Of a stretch of 64,000 bases of DNA, positions 26,060 through 35,580 are shown piece by piece. Within the stretch, counting starts at the first letter, position 1. The number at the start of each line of letters is the position of its first letter. The DNA is from an uncultured Prochlorococcus sp. Its GTDB lineage: Bacteria > Cyanobacteriota > Cyanobacteriia > PCC-6307 > Cyanobiaceae. The notes below the pieces were generated by a model. That model was not told where the DNA came from. It made no database searches and worked only from the letters and a program-made list of their open reading frames with translations. The position numbers and the translations under genes were made by a program. The stretch is taken from contig CACMXO010000004.1 of NCBI GenBank assembly GCA_902617605.1, positions 28,573 to 92,572 of the forward strand, in the 5' to 3' direction.

Positions 26060-28225
26060 GTGGAAGGACAAAATAAGTCGATCACGTTTGACGGACGAGA
26101 GATACGACTAACTACAGGACTATATGCTCCTCAAGCAAATGGATCAGTAATGATTGAGTGTGGTGACACCTCTCTATTGGTTACAGCAACAAAAACTACA
26201 AAAAAAGATGCTTCAGACTTTCTACCTCTAATATGTGACTATGAGGAGAAACTATATGCTGCTGGAAGAATTCCTGGTGGTTTTATGAGGAGAGAAGGTC
26301 GCCCGCCAGAAAGAGCGACTTTAATTGCAAGATTGATTGACAGGCCAATGAGGCCACTTTTTCCATCATGGATGAGAGACGAAATACAAATTGTTGCCTC
26401 TTGTCTTTCTCTAGATGAAAGAGTCCCAGCAGATGTTTTAGCTGTTACTGGAGCTTCAATAGCAACTTTAATTGGAGAGATTCCATTTTACGGACCAATG
26501 GCTGCAGTTAGAGTTGGTCTAATAGGAGATGACTTCATCCTAAATCCAAGTTACAGAGAAATAGAGAGAGGAGATTTAGATATTGTTGTTGCAGGTTCAC
26601 CTGAAGGCATTGTCATGATTGAGGCAGGTGCTAACCAATTATCGGAGCAAGATACTATTGAAGCTATAGATTTTGGTTATGAAGCAGTTACTGAGCTTAT
26701 TAAATCGCAAGAAGATTTACTAAAAGATTTAGGAATAAAACAGATTAAGCCATCTGACCCTGAAGAAGATAAAACATTGCCTTCTTATTTAGAGAAAAAT
26801 TGCACAAAACCAATTGAGTTAATTTTGAAGAAATTTGATCTTTCAAAGGAAGAGAGAGATCTTGAACTCGAAAAAATAAAAGTTGAGACTCAAGATAAAA
26901 TTGGTTCTTTGAAAGAGGACAATCAATTAAAAGTTCTTCTTTCAGAGAATGATAAGTTATTAAGTTCAGACTTTAAAAAATTAACAAAAAAATTAATGAG
27001 GTCGCAAATTATAAATGATGGGAAAAGAGTAGACGGAAGAGATTTAGACGAAGTTAGAGAAATAACAGCTTCTGCAGGAATTCTGCCAAAAAGAGTTCAT
27101 GGTTCAGCATTGTTTCAAAGAGGTTTAACCCAAGTTTTGTCTACAACCACATTAGGTACTCCTAGTGATGCTCAAGAAATGGATGACCTGAATCCAAGCA
27201 CTGAAAAAACTTATCTACATCACTACAATTTCCCTCCTTATTCAGTGGGAGAAACAAGACCAATGCGAACTCCTGGGAGAAGGGAAATTGGCCATGGCGC
27301 ATTAGCAGAGAGAGCAATAATCCCTGTATTGCCTGGAAAAGAAACATTCCCTTACGTCCTTAGGGTAGTTAGCGAAGTTTTAAGTTCCAATGGATCAACT
27401 TCAATGGGTTCTGTATGTGGAAGCACACTCTCATTATTAGATGCGGGGGTCCCTTTGAAAGCTCTTGTAAGTGGTACTGCAATGGGCTTAATTAAAGAAG
27501 GTAAAGAAGTAAGAATTCTTACAGATATTCAAGGCATTGAAGACTTTCTTGGAGACATGGACTTTAAAGTTGCAGGTACTGATAAGGGTATAACAGCTTT
27601 ACAAATGGATATGAAAATTACAGGTTTACCAGTATCTATTATTTCTGATGCGATTAAAAAAGCTCGTCCTGCAAGAATACATATTTTAGAAAAGATGCAA
27701 GCAGCAATAGACAAGCCTCAAGAATCCCTTTCTCCTCATGCCCCACGACTATTAAGCTTTAGAATTGACCCTGAGCTTATAGGAACAGTTATTGGCCCCG
27801 GAGGAAGAACTATTAAAGGGATCACTGAAAGAACAAATACAAAAATAGATATAGAGGATGGCGGAATTGTCACTATTGCTTCTCATGACGGGGCTGCAGC
27901 AGAAGAAGCTCAAAAGATTATAGAAGGCTTAACTCGTAAGGTTCATGAAGGTGAGATCTTTTCAGGAGTAGTTACGAGAATTATTCCCATAGGAGCTTTC
28001 GTTGAAATACTACCTGGTAAAGAGGGTATGGTTCACATATCACAATTATCAGAGGCTAGGGTCGAAAGGGTAGAAGACGTTGTTAGGCAAGGTGATGAGG
28101 TGACAGTGAGAGTTAGAGAAATTGATAGTAGAGGTAGGATTAATTTAACTCTTAGAGGGGTTGGTCAGAATAATGGGATGTCCTATCCAGAACCAACTCC
28201 AACACCAGTAGCACCTCTTAACTAA
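26060..28225 (+). CDS. pnp: Polyribonucleotide nucleotidyltransferase (PNPase)
   Basis: A 721-aa 3'-5' phosphorolytic exoribonuclease and polyadenylating enzyme. Two RNase PH-like domains flank a helical linker: the first with [28 protein letters not shown], the second with [26 protein letters not shown] and [21 protein letters not shown] domain ([11 protein letters not shown]) and an S1 domain ([28 protein letters not shown]) follow. Length is normal for the trimeric enzyme. The GTG start at 26060 is preceded by GGAAG-like bases inside the gene only, so no clear ribosome-binding site. The stop overlaps the convergent cysQ stop. Confidence 0.97.
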   Translation: MEGQNKSITFDGREIRLTTGLYAPQANGSVMIECGDTSLLVTATKTTKKDASDFLPLICDYEEKLYAAGRIPGGFMRREGRPPERATLIARLIDRPMRPLFPSWMRDEIQIVASCLSLDERVPADVLAVTGASIATLIGEIPFYGPMAAVRVGLIGDDFILNPSYREIERGDLDIVVAGSPEGIVMIEAGANQLSEQDTIEAIDFGYEAVTELIKSQEDLLKDLGIKQIKPSDPEEDKTLPSYLEKNCTKPIELILKKFDLSKEERDLELEKIKVETQDKIGSLKEDNQLKVLLSENDKLLSSDFKKLTKKLMRSQIINDGKRVDGRDLDEVREITASAGILPKRVHGSALFQRGLTQVLSTTTLGTPSDAQEMDDLNPSTEKTYLHHYNFPPYSVGETRPMRTPGRREIGHGALAERAIIPVLPGKETFPYVLRVVSEVLSSNGSTSMGSVCGSTLSLLDAGVPLKALVSGTAMGLIKEGKEVRILTDIQGIEDFLGDMDFKVAGTDKGITALQMDMKITGLPVSIISDAIKKARPARIHILEKMQAAIDKPQESLSPHAPRLLSFRIDPELIGTVIGPGGRTIKGITERTNTKIDIEDGGIVTIASHDGAAAEEAQKIIEGLTRKVHEGEIFSGVVTRIIPIGAFVEILPGKEGMVHISQLSEARVERVEDVVRQGDEVTVRVREIDSRGRINLTLRGVGQNNGMSYPEPTPTPVAPLN

Positions 28226-29130
28226 TCGAAAGGATATAAATCAAATTTTCTCACAATTTGCATTATTTCTGAGCATATAACCTTATGAGAAAATTTATCG
28301 CTCGTAGCAACTATTATTCCACCTTGCTCAAAATTTGAGCCTCCATAGGATAATTCACTATTATTTAAATTGGTCAAAGAGCCTCCAGCAGTTTTTAAAA
28401 TAGCTTCTGGCGCAGCAAAGTCCCAGTCTTTAGGTGAACTCTTACCTGGTAGGCTCAAACAAATATAGATATTACTCTCTCCTCTTAAAATGGATGCAAT
28501 TTTACAGCCAACACTTCCCATAACTATTTGATCTTTAAAGTTTAATTTTTCAATTACCTTTTTTAGAGTTTGATTCCTATGATTTTTACTTGTAACGATG
28601 GTCATATCCTGAAATTTCCCCTTTTTTTGCAAAGGATTAGTTTTTAAGAAAGTTCCATCTCTCGATTCACACCAACTTTTTATTCCATTAGAGATCCATA
28701 ATTGATTCTTCTCAGGGATCAGAACAACTCCAATTATAGGTTTTTGCTTGTAATTCAATGCTAAATGCATCGCATAATTTCCCGTTCCTTGAATAAAATC
28801 CCTTGTACCATCTAAAGGATCTAAAACCCAACACCAGTCAGATTTTGCTTCAAAGTAATTTGACTCATTCTTTGCATTCTCTTCGCTTAAAATATCCCAA
28901 CCAATATTTTTATAATTTTTATTTATTCCATTTATGATCATCTCATTTACTTTTAAATCCGCAAGAGTTACAGGATCCTCAGGTGTTTTATTTTGAATAA
29001 TATTAGCTTTTTCTATTGGATTTCTAATAAGATTAGAATAATAGATCAATATATCTGCCGCTTCCCAGCTTAAAATCCTCAAATCACCGATAAGATTATT
29101 GACATCTAAACCAAAAGGTAATTTAGTCAC
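28222..29130 (-). CDS. cysQ: 3'(2'),5'-bisphosphate nucleotidase CysQ-like (inositol monophosphatase family)
   Basis: A 302-aa magnesium-dependent phosphatase. Metal-binding motifs are intact: [12 protein letters not shown] near residue 51, [15 protein letters not shown] near 110, and the C-terminal [18 protein letters not shown]. The DGTRDF motif favours CysQ-type PAP phosphatases, which recycle 3'-phosphoadenosine 5'-phosphate from sulfate assimilation, over fructose bisphosphatase, but substrate assignment from sequence alone is not certain. GTG start at 29130 lies only 4 bp from the divergent rsmI start. Confidence 0.88.
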   Translation of the reverse strand: MTKLPFGLDVNNLIGDLRILSWEAADILIYYSNLIRNPIEKANIIQNKTPEDPVTLADLKVNEMIINGINKNYKNIGWDILSEENAKNESNYFEAKSDWCWVLDPLDGTRDFIQGTGNYAMHLALNYKQKPIIGVVLIPEKNQLWISNGIKSWCESRDGTFLKTNPLQKKGKFQDMTIVTSKNHRNQTLKKVIEKLNFKDQIVMGSVGCKIASILRGESNIYICLSLPGKSSPKDWDFAAPEAILKTAGGSLTNLNNSELSYGGSNFEQGGIIVATSDKFSHKVICSEIMQIVRKFDLYPFD

Positions 29131-29134
29131 ATAA

Positions 29135-29998
29135 ATGAATATTGATTCTTTATTTTCTCATATAGACCAAAAACCTCAAAGTGGAATTTTATATATAGTA
29201 GGAACTCCCATTGGAAATTTATATGATATTTCTTTAAGAGCTTTGAATACTCTAAAAAATGTTTCACTTATAGCTTGCGAAGATACTAGACAAACACAAA
29301 AAATAATGAATAAATATGAAATAAAAAATAATCTTATAAGTTTTAATATGCACAACTCAATAAAAAAAATCCCAATAATAATAAATCAACTTAAGAAAGG
29401 TGAATCAGTTGCACTAGTGAGTGATGCAGGGATGCCAAGCATTTGCGATCCCGGCGAAAATCTTGTCAGAGAAGTAAAATTAAATAAATTTAAAACTATT
29501 TGTGTCCCAGGGCCTTGCGCAGCTCTTACCGCATTAGTTTCTAGTGGACTAGATTCATCAACATTTATTTTTGAGGGTTTTCTACCAAAAAAACAAAGTG
29601 AAAGAAATAAAATTCTATTTAATGTCAGCAAAAATAGGAAGACTACTATAATTTACGAATCACCTCATAGAATTAATAAATTCTTATTAGAATTAAAAAA
29701 TTTTTGCGGAGGTGATAGAGAAATTCAACTGTATCGAGAATTAACCAAAAAGTTTGAGGAGCATATCGGCAATAACATTAATGAAGTTATAGATAAAATA
29801 AAAGATAAAGAAATAATTGGAGAGATTACAGTATTGATTAGAGGAATAAAAAATCCAAAAAATCAAGATATAAATCTTCTAATATTAAAGAATGAACTTA
29901 ATGAATTAATTAATGCAGGTCTAACTTTATCATCGGCATCTAAATACTTAGCCAAAAAAAATGGTATTCCAAAAAATACAATTTATAATCTATATTAA
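29135..29998 (+). CDS. rsmI: 16S rRNA 2'-O-methyltransferase RsmI
   Basis: A 287-aa tetrapyrrole-methylase-fold enzyme that methylates the 2'-OH of C1402 in 16S rRNA near the decoding centre. Signatures: LYIVGTPIGNLYDISLRAL at the N-terminus, CEDTRQTQKIMN, ALVSDAGMPSICDPGENLVREV, and FEGFLPKKQSERNK with YESPHRINKFL. A C-terminal helical domain (LTLSSASKYLAKKNGIPKNTIYNLY) resembles the RsmI HTH tail. Full length. Confidence 0.96.
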   Translation: MNIDSLFSHIDQKPQSGILYIVGTPIGNLYDISLRALNTLKNVSLIACEDTRQTQKIMNKYEIKNNLISFNMHNSIKKIPIIINQLKKGESVALVSDAGMPSICDPGENLVREVKLNKFKTICVPGPCAALTALVSSGLDSSTFIFEGFLPKKQSERNKILFNVSKNRKTTIIYESPHRINKFLLELKNFCGGDREIQLYRELTKKFEEHIGNNINEVIDKIKDKEIIGEITVLIRGIKNPKNQDINLLILKNELNELINAGLTLSSASKYLAKKNGIPKNTIYNLY

Positions 29999-30021
29999 AA
30001 ATATATTGAGAAATATAAAAC

Positions 30022-30252
30022 ATGTTTGGAGTTTTTAATAAATTAATTTTTTCAATAACCTTCAATTCTTGTTTGTTTTTATTATTAATAATTGGCATAC
30101 AAAATAGCACAAGTAAAAGGGAGGTTAATTTGTTTAAAAAAGAAACTATTGCCTTACCAATAAGCTTTATAGTTGGAGTGAGTTTTATAACAGGTTCAAT
30201 AATAGGAAGCTTTGTACCTATTTTCCTAAATAAAAAAAAGGTTGATAATTAA
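30022..30252 (+). CDS. LapA/DUF1049-like two-helix membrane protein
   Basis: A 76-aa protein with two membrane segments (LIFSITFNSCLFLLLIIGIQN and ALPISFIVGVSFITGSIIGSFV) separated by a polar loop, ending in a short basic tail. The IQN after helix 1 and the G-rich second helix fit the LapA/DUF1049 family of small inner-membrane proteins. LapA in Enterobacteria aids LPS assembly; the cyanobacterial role is unknown. Its stop overlaps the convergent gene's stop by four bases. Confidence 0.72.
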   Translation: MFGVFNKLIFSITFNSCLFLLLIIGIQNSTSKREVNLFKKETIALPISFIVGVSFITGSIIGSFVPIFLNKKKVDN

Positions 30253-30923
30253 ATAGAAATCAAATTTTCAGAAGTAACTATTCTAGATATCCCACGTGAA
30301 ATCAATATCGGAGCAACAATTCTAAATACATCAGTATTAGGAACTTTTAATACTTTCTGATCTTTGTTACACATACGTTTTGCAGTTTTCAAATCAAAAT
30401 GAATTTCTATAGTTTTTCTTTTCAAATCATTTTGAGGTAAAAACTGCCATTCAGGATAATCTTTTAAATACTTAGTTACTAGTTCAATTTCTTTTTTGAC
30501 AATTAAAAAAACTAAATTAGGTAGTTTTATCTCTGAAAGAGGAATAGAAGAAATATCTTTCTGAGAAAGATCTTCAAAGTCATGATTCAAAGGAGTTATT
30601 TCTATAAACGATTCAAAAGAATTTATTTTATCTTCATTCGATCTACCTAATGATGTTGAAGTTTCATAAGTTTTATTTATTTTATTTGTCTCAAAAGTTT
30701 GCTGATTTTCATTTTCAGCCAATTTTTCATCTTCTATATCCGGTGTTGTATTTAATCTATTGAGAATTTCTTTATATTTTTTTTCTCCAAGGCTTTTTTT
30801 TAAATTTCTTATTATCGTCGTTTTACTACAATTAAACTTTTCAGATAGATTATCTATTGATTGATTATCTAAAAAATTAATTTTAATTTCTTCTTTTTGT
30901 TTTTCAGTAAGTCTCTTGGCCAA
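30249..30923 (-). CDS. HTH-containing hypothetical protein
   Basis: A 224-aa protein with two parts. Residues about 1-55 hold a helix-turn-helix (KEEIKINFLDNQSIDNLSEKFNCSKTTIIRNLKKSLG) like those in transposase or resolvase-type HTH domains. A low-complexity linker follows, and the C-terminal about 100 residues are compact (VFLIVKKEIELVTKYLKDYPEWQFLPQNDLKRKTIEIHFDLKTAKRMC, then KVPNTDVFRIVAPILISRGISRIV). I recall this arrangement as conserved in cyanobacteria but without a function. A DNA-binding role is inferred from the HTH only. Confidence 0.72.
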   Translation of the reverse strand: MAKRLTEKQKEEIKINFLDNQSIDNLSEKFNCSKTTIIRNLKKSLGEKKYKEILNRLNTTPDIEDEKLAENENQQTFETNKINKTYETSTSLGRSNEDKINSFESFIEITPLNHDFEDLSQKDISSIPLSEIKLPNLVFLIVKKEIELVTKYLKDYPEWQFLPQNDLKRKTIEIHFDLKTAKRMCNKDQKVLKVPNTDVFRIVAPILISRGISRIVTSENLISI

Positions 30924-31047
30924 ATTTTAAAAATAACATTTAAATATAATTTTAGGAAATTATCCCACAAAAGAACGTTATTTAAACAAATTAAAAATAA
31001 AAATTCTTATCAACACATCTTTGTAAATTTTAGACCTTACTGTCAGA

Positions 31048-31053
31048 TATAAT
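31048..31053 (+). promoter_or_regulatory. -10 box upstream of tRNA-Arg
   Basis: A perfect TATAAT ends eight bases before the tRNA. No -35 box at the usual spacing is clear; TTAGAC at 31030-31035 leaves a spacer of only 12 bases. The position is right for a promoter with a very short leader. Confidence 0.55.
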
Positions 31054-31061
31054 AGTTAAGT

Positions 31062-31135
<74 letters not shown>

Positions 31136-31153
31136 TTTATCTAAAACTAAATT

Positions 31154-32572
31154 TTATAATGATTCTATATTTGGGCTCCCAACTTGCCAAAAATTAATTC
31201 CAAGATCAACCCATTTCTCTTTAGGAAAAATCTTCCTAGTATCAAATATCCAAGCTGGTTTTCTCATAAGGCTTGACAATTTTTGCCAATTTAATTCCTT
31301 ATATTCCTGCCACTCAGTTATAATAATTACTGCATCTGCATTCTTCGCTGATTTATAAATATCTCTCTCAAAATTCCATCTGCCATGAGATAAAGGATCC
31401 TCTTCAAATTCTTTTATGGAAAGTTCCTTTTCAATTTGTTTATTATTTACCTTAGGATCATTTATGCTTAATTGAGCACCATTTTCTATTAAATTCTTTG
31501 ATATTTCTATTGCTGAAGACTCTCTTGTGTCATTAGTATTGGCTTTAAAAGCAAAGCCTAATAATAAGATTTTTTTACCAGTAACTGTTCCAAATAACTT
31601 CTCAACAACCAAATTAGAGATGCGCTTCTTTTGCCATTGATTTATGGTCAGGACTTGTTCCCAATAATTTGCGATACTATCAAAGCCATAATGCCTACAC
31701 AAATAAACTAAATTCAAAATATCTTTCTTAAAACAACTACCTCCAAATCCAGGACTTGGAGATAAGAATTTTTTTCCTATCCTAGTATCATGGCCTATAG
31801 CTTTTACTACTTCATCAATATCAGCGCCAGTTGATTCACATAACGCCGTAATTGAATTAATAGAGCTTAATCTTTGCGCAAGAAAAGCATTCGCGATTAA
31901 TTTAGAAAGTTCACTGCTCCATATATTTGTTAAAAGAATTTTTTCTTCAGGAATCCATTTTATATAAATTTTTTTCAAAATATCTATTGCTCCATAGTCC
32001 TCTCCACCTATCAAGACTCTATCAGGATTTTCCAAATCTTTTATAGCTGTACCTTCAGCTAAAAATTCTGGACTAGATAAAACCGAAAAAGATTTTTTTT
32101 CAAAATCACTATCATTTTCTGAATTCATCAAAATTTCCTTTATTAACTCTGCTGTCTTTACTGGTACGGTACTTTTTTCAACAATTATCGTGTGGCCCTT
32201 TGAATATTTAGCAACTTGTCTTGCACTAGATTCAACCCATTTTAAATCACTGGCATATCCTGCCCCTAGTCCTGATAATTTTGTTGGAGTATTTACTGAT
32301 ATAAATATCATTTCTGCTTCACTTATTGCTTTTGCTATATTGGTTGAAAAAAATAAATTTTTATTTCTATTTCTTCTTACTACTTCTTTAAGACCTGGTT
32401 CGTATATTGGTAAATTCATTAAATCAGAATCATTCCATGCTGCAATTTTGCTTTCATCTATATCTACAAGAGTAACTTCAATTTCAGGACAATGATCTGA
32501 AATTACAGCCATTGTCGGTCCACCAACATAGCCTGCACCAATGCAACAAATTTTCTTTATGGGTATTGAAAT
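31154..32572 (-). CDS. ugd: UDP-glucose 6-dehydrogenase, apparent ATT start
   Basis: An NAD-dependent enzyme that oxidises UDP-glucose to UDP-glucuronate in the cytoplasm. The NAD-binding motif GAGYVGGPT lies upstream of the first ATG (32512), so that ATG cannot be the real start. The frame is open to 32617 with no ATG, GTG or TTG, and ATT at 32572 gives the natural opening SIPIKKICCIGAGYVGG. The catalytic Cys is in SPGFGGSCFKKDILNL, and FAFKANTNDTRESSAIEI matches the C-terminal UDP-binding domain. UDP-glucuronate here would feed the UDP-glucuronate 4-epimerase 3 kb away. Either a rare ATT start or a damaged codon. Confidence 0.9.
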   Translation of the reverse strand: MSIPIKKICCIGAGYVGGPTMAVISDHCPEIEVTLVDIDESKIAAWNDSDLMNLPIYEPGLKEVVRRNRNKNLFFSTNIAKAISEAEMIFISVNTPTKLSGLGAGYASDLKWVESSARQVAKYSKGHTIIVEKSTVPVKTAELIKEILMNSENDSDFEKKSFSVLSSPEFLAEGTAIKDLENPDRVLIGGEDYGAIDILKKIYIKWIPEEKILLTNIWSSELSKLIANAFLAQRLSSINSITALCESTGADIDEVVKAIGHDTRIGKKFLSPSPGFGGSCFKKDILNLVYLCRHYGFDSIANYWEQVLTINQWQKKRISNLVVEKLFGTVTGKKILLLGFAFKANTNDTRESSAIEISKNLIENGAQLSINDPKVNNKQIEKELSIKEFEEDPLSHGRWNFERDIYKSAKNADAVIIITEWQEYKELNWQKLSSLMRKPAWIFDTRKIFPKEKWVDLGINFWQVGSPNIESL

Positions 32573-32849
32573 GGAGTTATAAAAAAAATTAGTTTTATTA
32601 TAAATGATAGAGTTAAATCATATTAGATATGCTTATGAAATTAAATCAATAAATATTCGATGCATATTAGGAACTTAACTTCACTGAACATTTTTTTACA
32701 AACAAATTAATGTTTAAATTATGAAAAATCTGGGAATTACAAAAACCCTAAATAGAAAACAATTTAATTTCCTAAATCTACTTATAGTATTTTAAAAGCA
32801 AGCTTAAATGTAAAATTCAGATACTATAGAAAATAATTTATTCAATTCC

Positions 32850-34145
32850 TTGCAAGAAATTAGCTTAAGTAAAGTTGAAAAAAAAATACCAAAATTATTG
32901 AATAATATTTTTTTTCTAGGTTTGTTTCTATTACCTTCTGCATTCACATTAGGATCTGGGATTCTTTTGATTTGTGTAATTTATGGCATCTATATAGGCA
33001 AGGGATATTTTAAAGACAAATTAAATATAATTTTTTTTATAGCTGGCATTCTTCTAATAATAAGCGCTTTTATACATTCAAATTTTAATGATTACATAAG
33101 TAACTACAAACTAAATCATTCATTATCTTGGATTGGATTAGCTAATTGGATTCCTTTTTTCTTATGTTTTTGGGGATTTCAACCATTTTTAGATTGCCAA
33201 ACAAAAAGAAGAAGGACTGCATTTGCTTTGCTTGCTGGCACACTCCCTGTGATTGTTACAGGAATTGGGCAATCGTTTTTCAATTGGCATGGGCCTATGG
33301 AAACATTAAATGGATTAATTATATGGTACCAAAGACCTATTGAAGGTATTAGTGGGATGACAGGCTTATTTAATAATCCAAACTACACAGGTTTGTGGCT
33401 TAATTTAATTTTGCCATTTTGTTTGGCAGAAACAATAAATTCAAGGTCTAATAAATTAGATAGAGTTATTACTTTTCTATTTTCTTTTAGTTTTATATTA
33501 TGTACTATATTGACCAATTCAAGAGCTGCATGGATATGTATTTTATTAGGGATTGTCGTGATGTTTGGGAGGAAAGGACTAAAATTAATCCTTCCTTTAT
33601 TAATAGGAATTTCTATAATATTGAGCTGTACAATCTATCCCATTTTTGGCAACAGAATACAGTTTTTCTTAAGATCAATTATTCCAAATAATATTTGGAT
33701 GGAATTTACAGATTTTCAAATCTCAAGATTGGATATTTGGAATACTGCAATTAAAAAGATTATAAATTTTCCAATTTTTGGTACTGGAGGTGGTTCTTTC
33801 CCAGATATTTATATGTATGAAACGGGAATGTGGAAGGGTCATGCTCATAATTTATTCTTAGAACTTTTTTTAAGTTATGGTATTCCAGCAGGAATAATTA
33901 TTCTTTTACCAATTATTTACTTATTTATCTTTAGCACTAAAACAATTTTTTTTAATAAATTTATTAAAACTTCAATATTTGAAAAAGCATGGGTAATTTC
34001 CATCATGTTATTTTTGTTTTCACAATTAGTAGATATTCAATATTTTGACGGAAGGATTAGCATAACATTTTGGATTCTTCTTGCTGGAGCAAAAAATATA
34101 ATTGAAGAAGATAAACTTTCTAGAAATTTTGTTAAAGGGCAATAA
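32850..34145 (+). CDS. O-antigen ligase/polymerase-like protein (Wzy_C family)
   Basis: A 431-aa membrane protein with about ten to eleven helices and a large periplasmic loop. The family mark is the stretch SRLDIWNTAIKKIINFPIFGTGGGSFPDIY followed by GHAHNLFLELFLSYG, which matches the Wzy_C/O-antigen ligase domain (R...W..a......pl.G.G...f....... HNl.le). It would polymerise or ligate the lipid-linked glycan in the periplasm. I use the TTG at 32850; an ATG in the same frame at 32808 is followed at once by TAA, so the original N-terminus may be 14 residues longer and interrupted. Confidence 0.85.
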   Translation: MQEISLSKVEKKIPKLLNNIFFLGLFLLPSAFTLGSGILLICVIYGIYIGKGYFKDKLNIIFFIAGILLIISAFIHSNFNDYISNYKLNHSLSWIGLANWIPFFLCFWGFQPFLDCQTKRRRTAFALLAGTLPVIVTGIGQSFFNWHGPMETLNGLIIWYQRPIEGISGMTGLFNNPNYTGLWLNLILPFCLAETINSRSNKLDRVITFLFSFSFILCTILTNSRAAWICILLGIVVMFGRKGLKLILPLLIGISIILSCTIYPIFGNRIQFFLRSIIPNNIWMEFTDFQISRLDIWNTAIKKIINFPIFGTGGGSFPDIYMYETGMWKGHAHNLFLELFLSYGIPAGIIILLPIIYLFIFSTKTIFFNKFIKTSIFEKAWVISIMLFLFSQLVDIQYFDGRISITFWILLAGAKNIIEEDKLSRNFVKGQ

Positions 34146-34185
34146 ATAAAAAATGATATATTAATAGGATTAGTTTTTATGATTT

Positions 34186-35580
34186 ATGCAAATAAGACTA
34201 ACTTGGATTAATACAAGAAGAAGAAAGATAATTGCATTTATTATAGATTTTTGGTTATCTGTATTAATTTACAATTATACCTATTTTAGTTTTTTTAATT
34301 CCTATCCAAACCAATTAGTATCAATAAGTATAGGTTCCTTCTGGGTAATCTCTAGTTACATATTAGGAAGATATAAAAAAGATATAAATATTTCTTTGCA
34401 AAGCTTTTTAATTTCTATATTGAAGGTCTTTGCCCTAATTATTTTTGGTATATTGATTTACGCATTTATTAATTGGCTTTATTCAATAATTTTTTTTGAT
34501 GAATTATTAATTGATCAAAAAGATTTATTACTTAAAGATATCTTTATTAAATCAATTTCCAAAATCGGGTTTCTTAGTTTAATTATCCAATCCTTAATAA
34601 GTATTTTAAATTATAAAATTTATAAAAAGAAAAAAATATGGATTTTTTATGGTGAAGAGCAAGACTATAAAAAATTTCTGCGAGAATTAAACTACCATCC
34701 AAATCATCCGGAAATATCTTTCATATCAGCTTCAGAACCTTTTAAAATAAATAAATCGAAAAATTTGAAAGGAATAATAGTTAATGAAAACAATATAATA
34801 AACGTAGATGATATAGATAATCTTTATGATATAAAACTATCGGGTATAGAAGTTATAAATTTAATTGATTGGTTTGATAAAGAGTACCATAAGATCCCAA
34901 CTGATTTCATAGAAAATGATTATCAACTGATTAAAAAATTAAAATCTATTGAAGATAATCATCAAAATAGAATCAAAAGATTAGGTGATATTTTTATAAG
35001 CTTTATAATAATATTAACAACTTTACCAATTATTTTTATAGTAAGTTGTTTGATTTATTTAGAAGACAAAGGGCCTATTTTTTATACTCAAAAAAGATCT
35101 GGCTTAAATGGAAATATAATAAAAATTATAAAATTTAGAAGCATGCACGTAAATGCTGAAATTGATGGAATTCAGTGGTCTAAAAATAATGATAAGAGAA
35201 TTACTCGAATCGGAAGAATATTAAGAGCTTTGAGAATTGACGAATTGCCTCAACTTTTTTGCGTTCTTTTTGGAAGTATGAGTTTAATTGGACCAAGACC
35301 AGAAAGACCAGAAATAGAAAAAAAAATTCTTAAAAAAGTACCCTATTACAAATCAAGATATATTTTAAAACCAGGAATAAGTGGGTGGGCTCAAGTAAAT
35401 TATCATTATGGTGCAAGTGTATCAGACACGAAACAAAAATTAAGTTATGACATATATTACATAAGTAACTTTTCACTTTTTCTAGACCTATTAATCTTTT
35501 TTAAAACAATCAAATTAGTATTAAATGCAAAAGGTTATAAACCTAAAAAAATTATTGATAATAATCCAAATACCAATTAG
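34186..35580 (+). CDS. WbaP-type polyprenyl-phosphate sugar phosphotransferase
   Basis: A 464-aa membrane enzyme that starts lipid-linked glycan synthesis by moving a sugar-1-phosphate from an NDP-sugar to undecaprenyl phosphate. The N-terminal half has four helices and a soluble linker domain. The C-terminal catalytic domain has KRLGDIFISFIIILTTLPIIF, the re-entrant helix, then KIIKFRSMHVNAE with Arg and the DE-like pair downstream (RALRIDELPQLFCVLFGSMSLIGPRPERP), and KPGISGWAQVNYHYG. This is typical of the bacterial sugar transferase family. Sugar specificity is not readable. Its 3' end overlaps the convergent epimerase gene by 29 bp. Confidence 0.93.
   Translation: MQIRLTWINTRRRKIIAFIIDFWLSVLIYNYTYFSFFNSYPNQLVSISIGSFWVISSYILGRYKKDINISLQSFLISILKVFALIIFGILIYAFINWLYSIIFFDELLIDQKDLLLKDIFIKSISKIGFLSLIIQSLISILNYKIYKKKKIWIFYGEEQDYKKFLRELNYHPNHPEISFISASEPFKINKSKNLKGIIVNENNIINVDDIDNLYDIKLSGIEVINLIDWFDKEYHKIPTDFIENDYQLIKKLKSIEDNHQNRIKRLGDIFISFIIILTTLPIIFIVSCLIYLEDKGPIFYTQKRSGLNGNIIKIIKFRSMHVNAEIDGIQWSKNNDKRITRIGRILRALRIDELPQLFCVLFGSMSLIGPRPERPEIEKKILKKVPYYKSRYILKPGISGWAQVNYHYGASVSDTKQKLSYDIYYISNFSLFLDLLIFFKTIKLVLNAKGYKPKKIIDNNPNTN

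Noticed and set aside
32721..32795. Very short ORF (24 codons) between ugd and the Wzy-like gene
   Set aside because: It has no ribosome-binding site, no hydrophobic or compositional signal, and lies in a variable intergenic region. Chance is enough to explain it.
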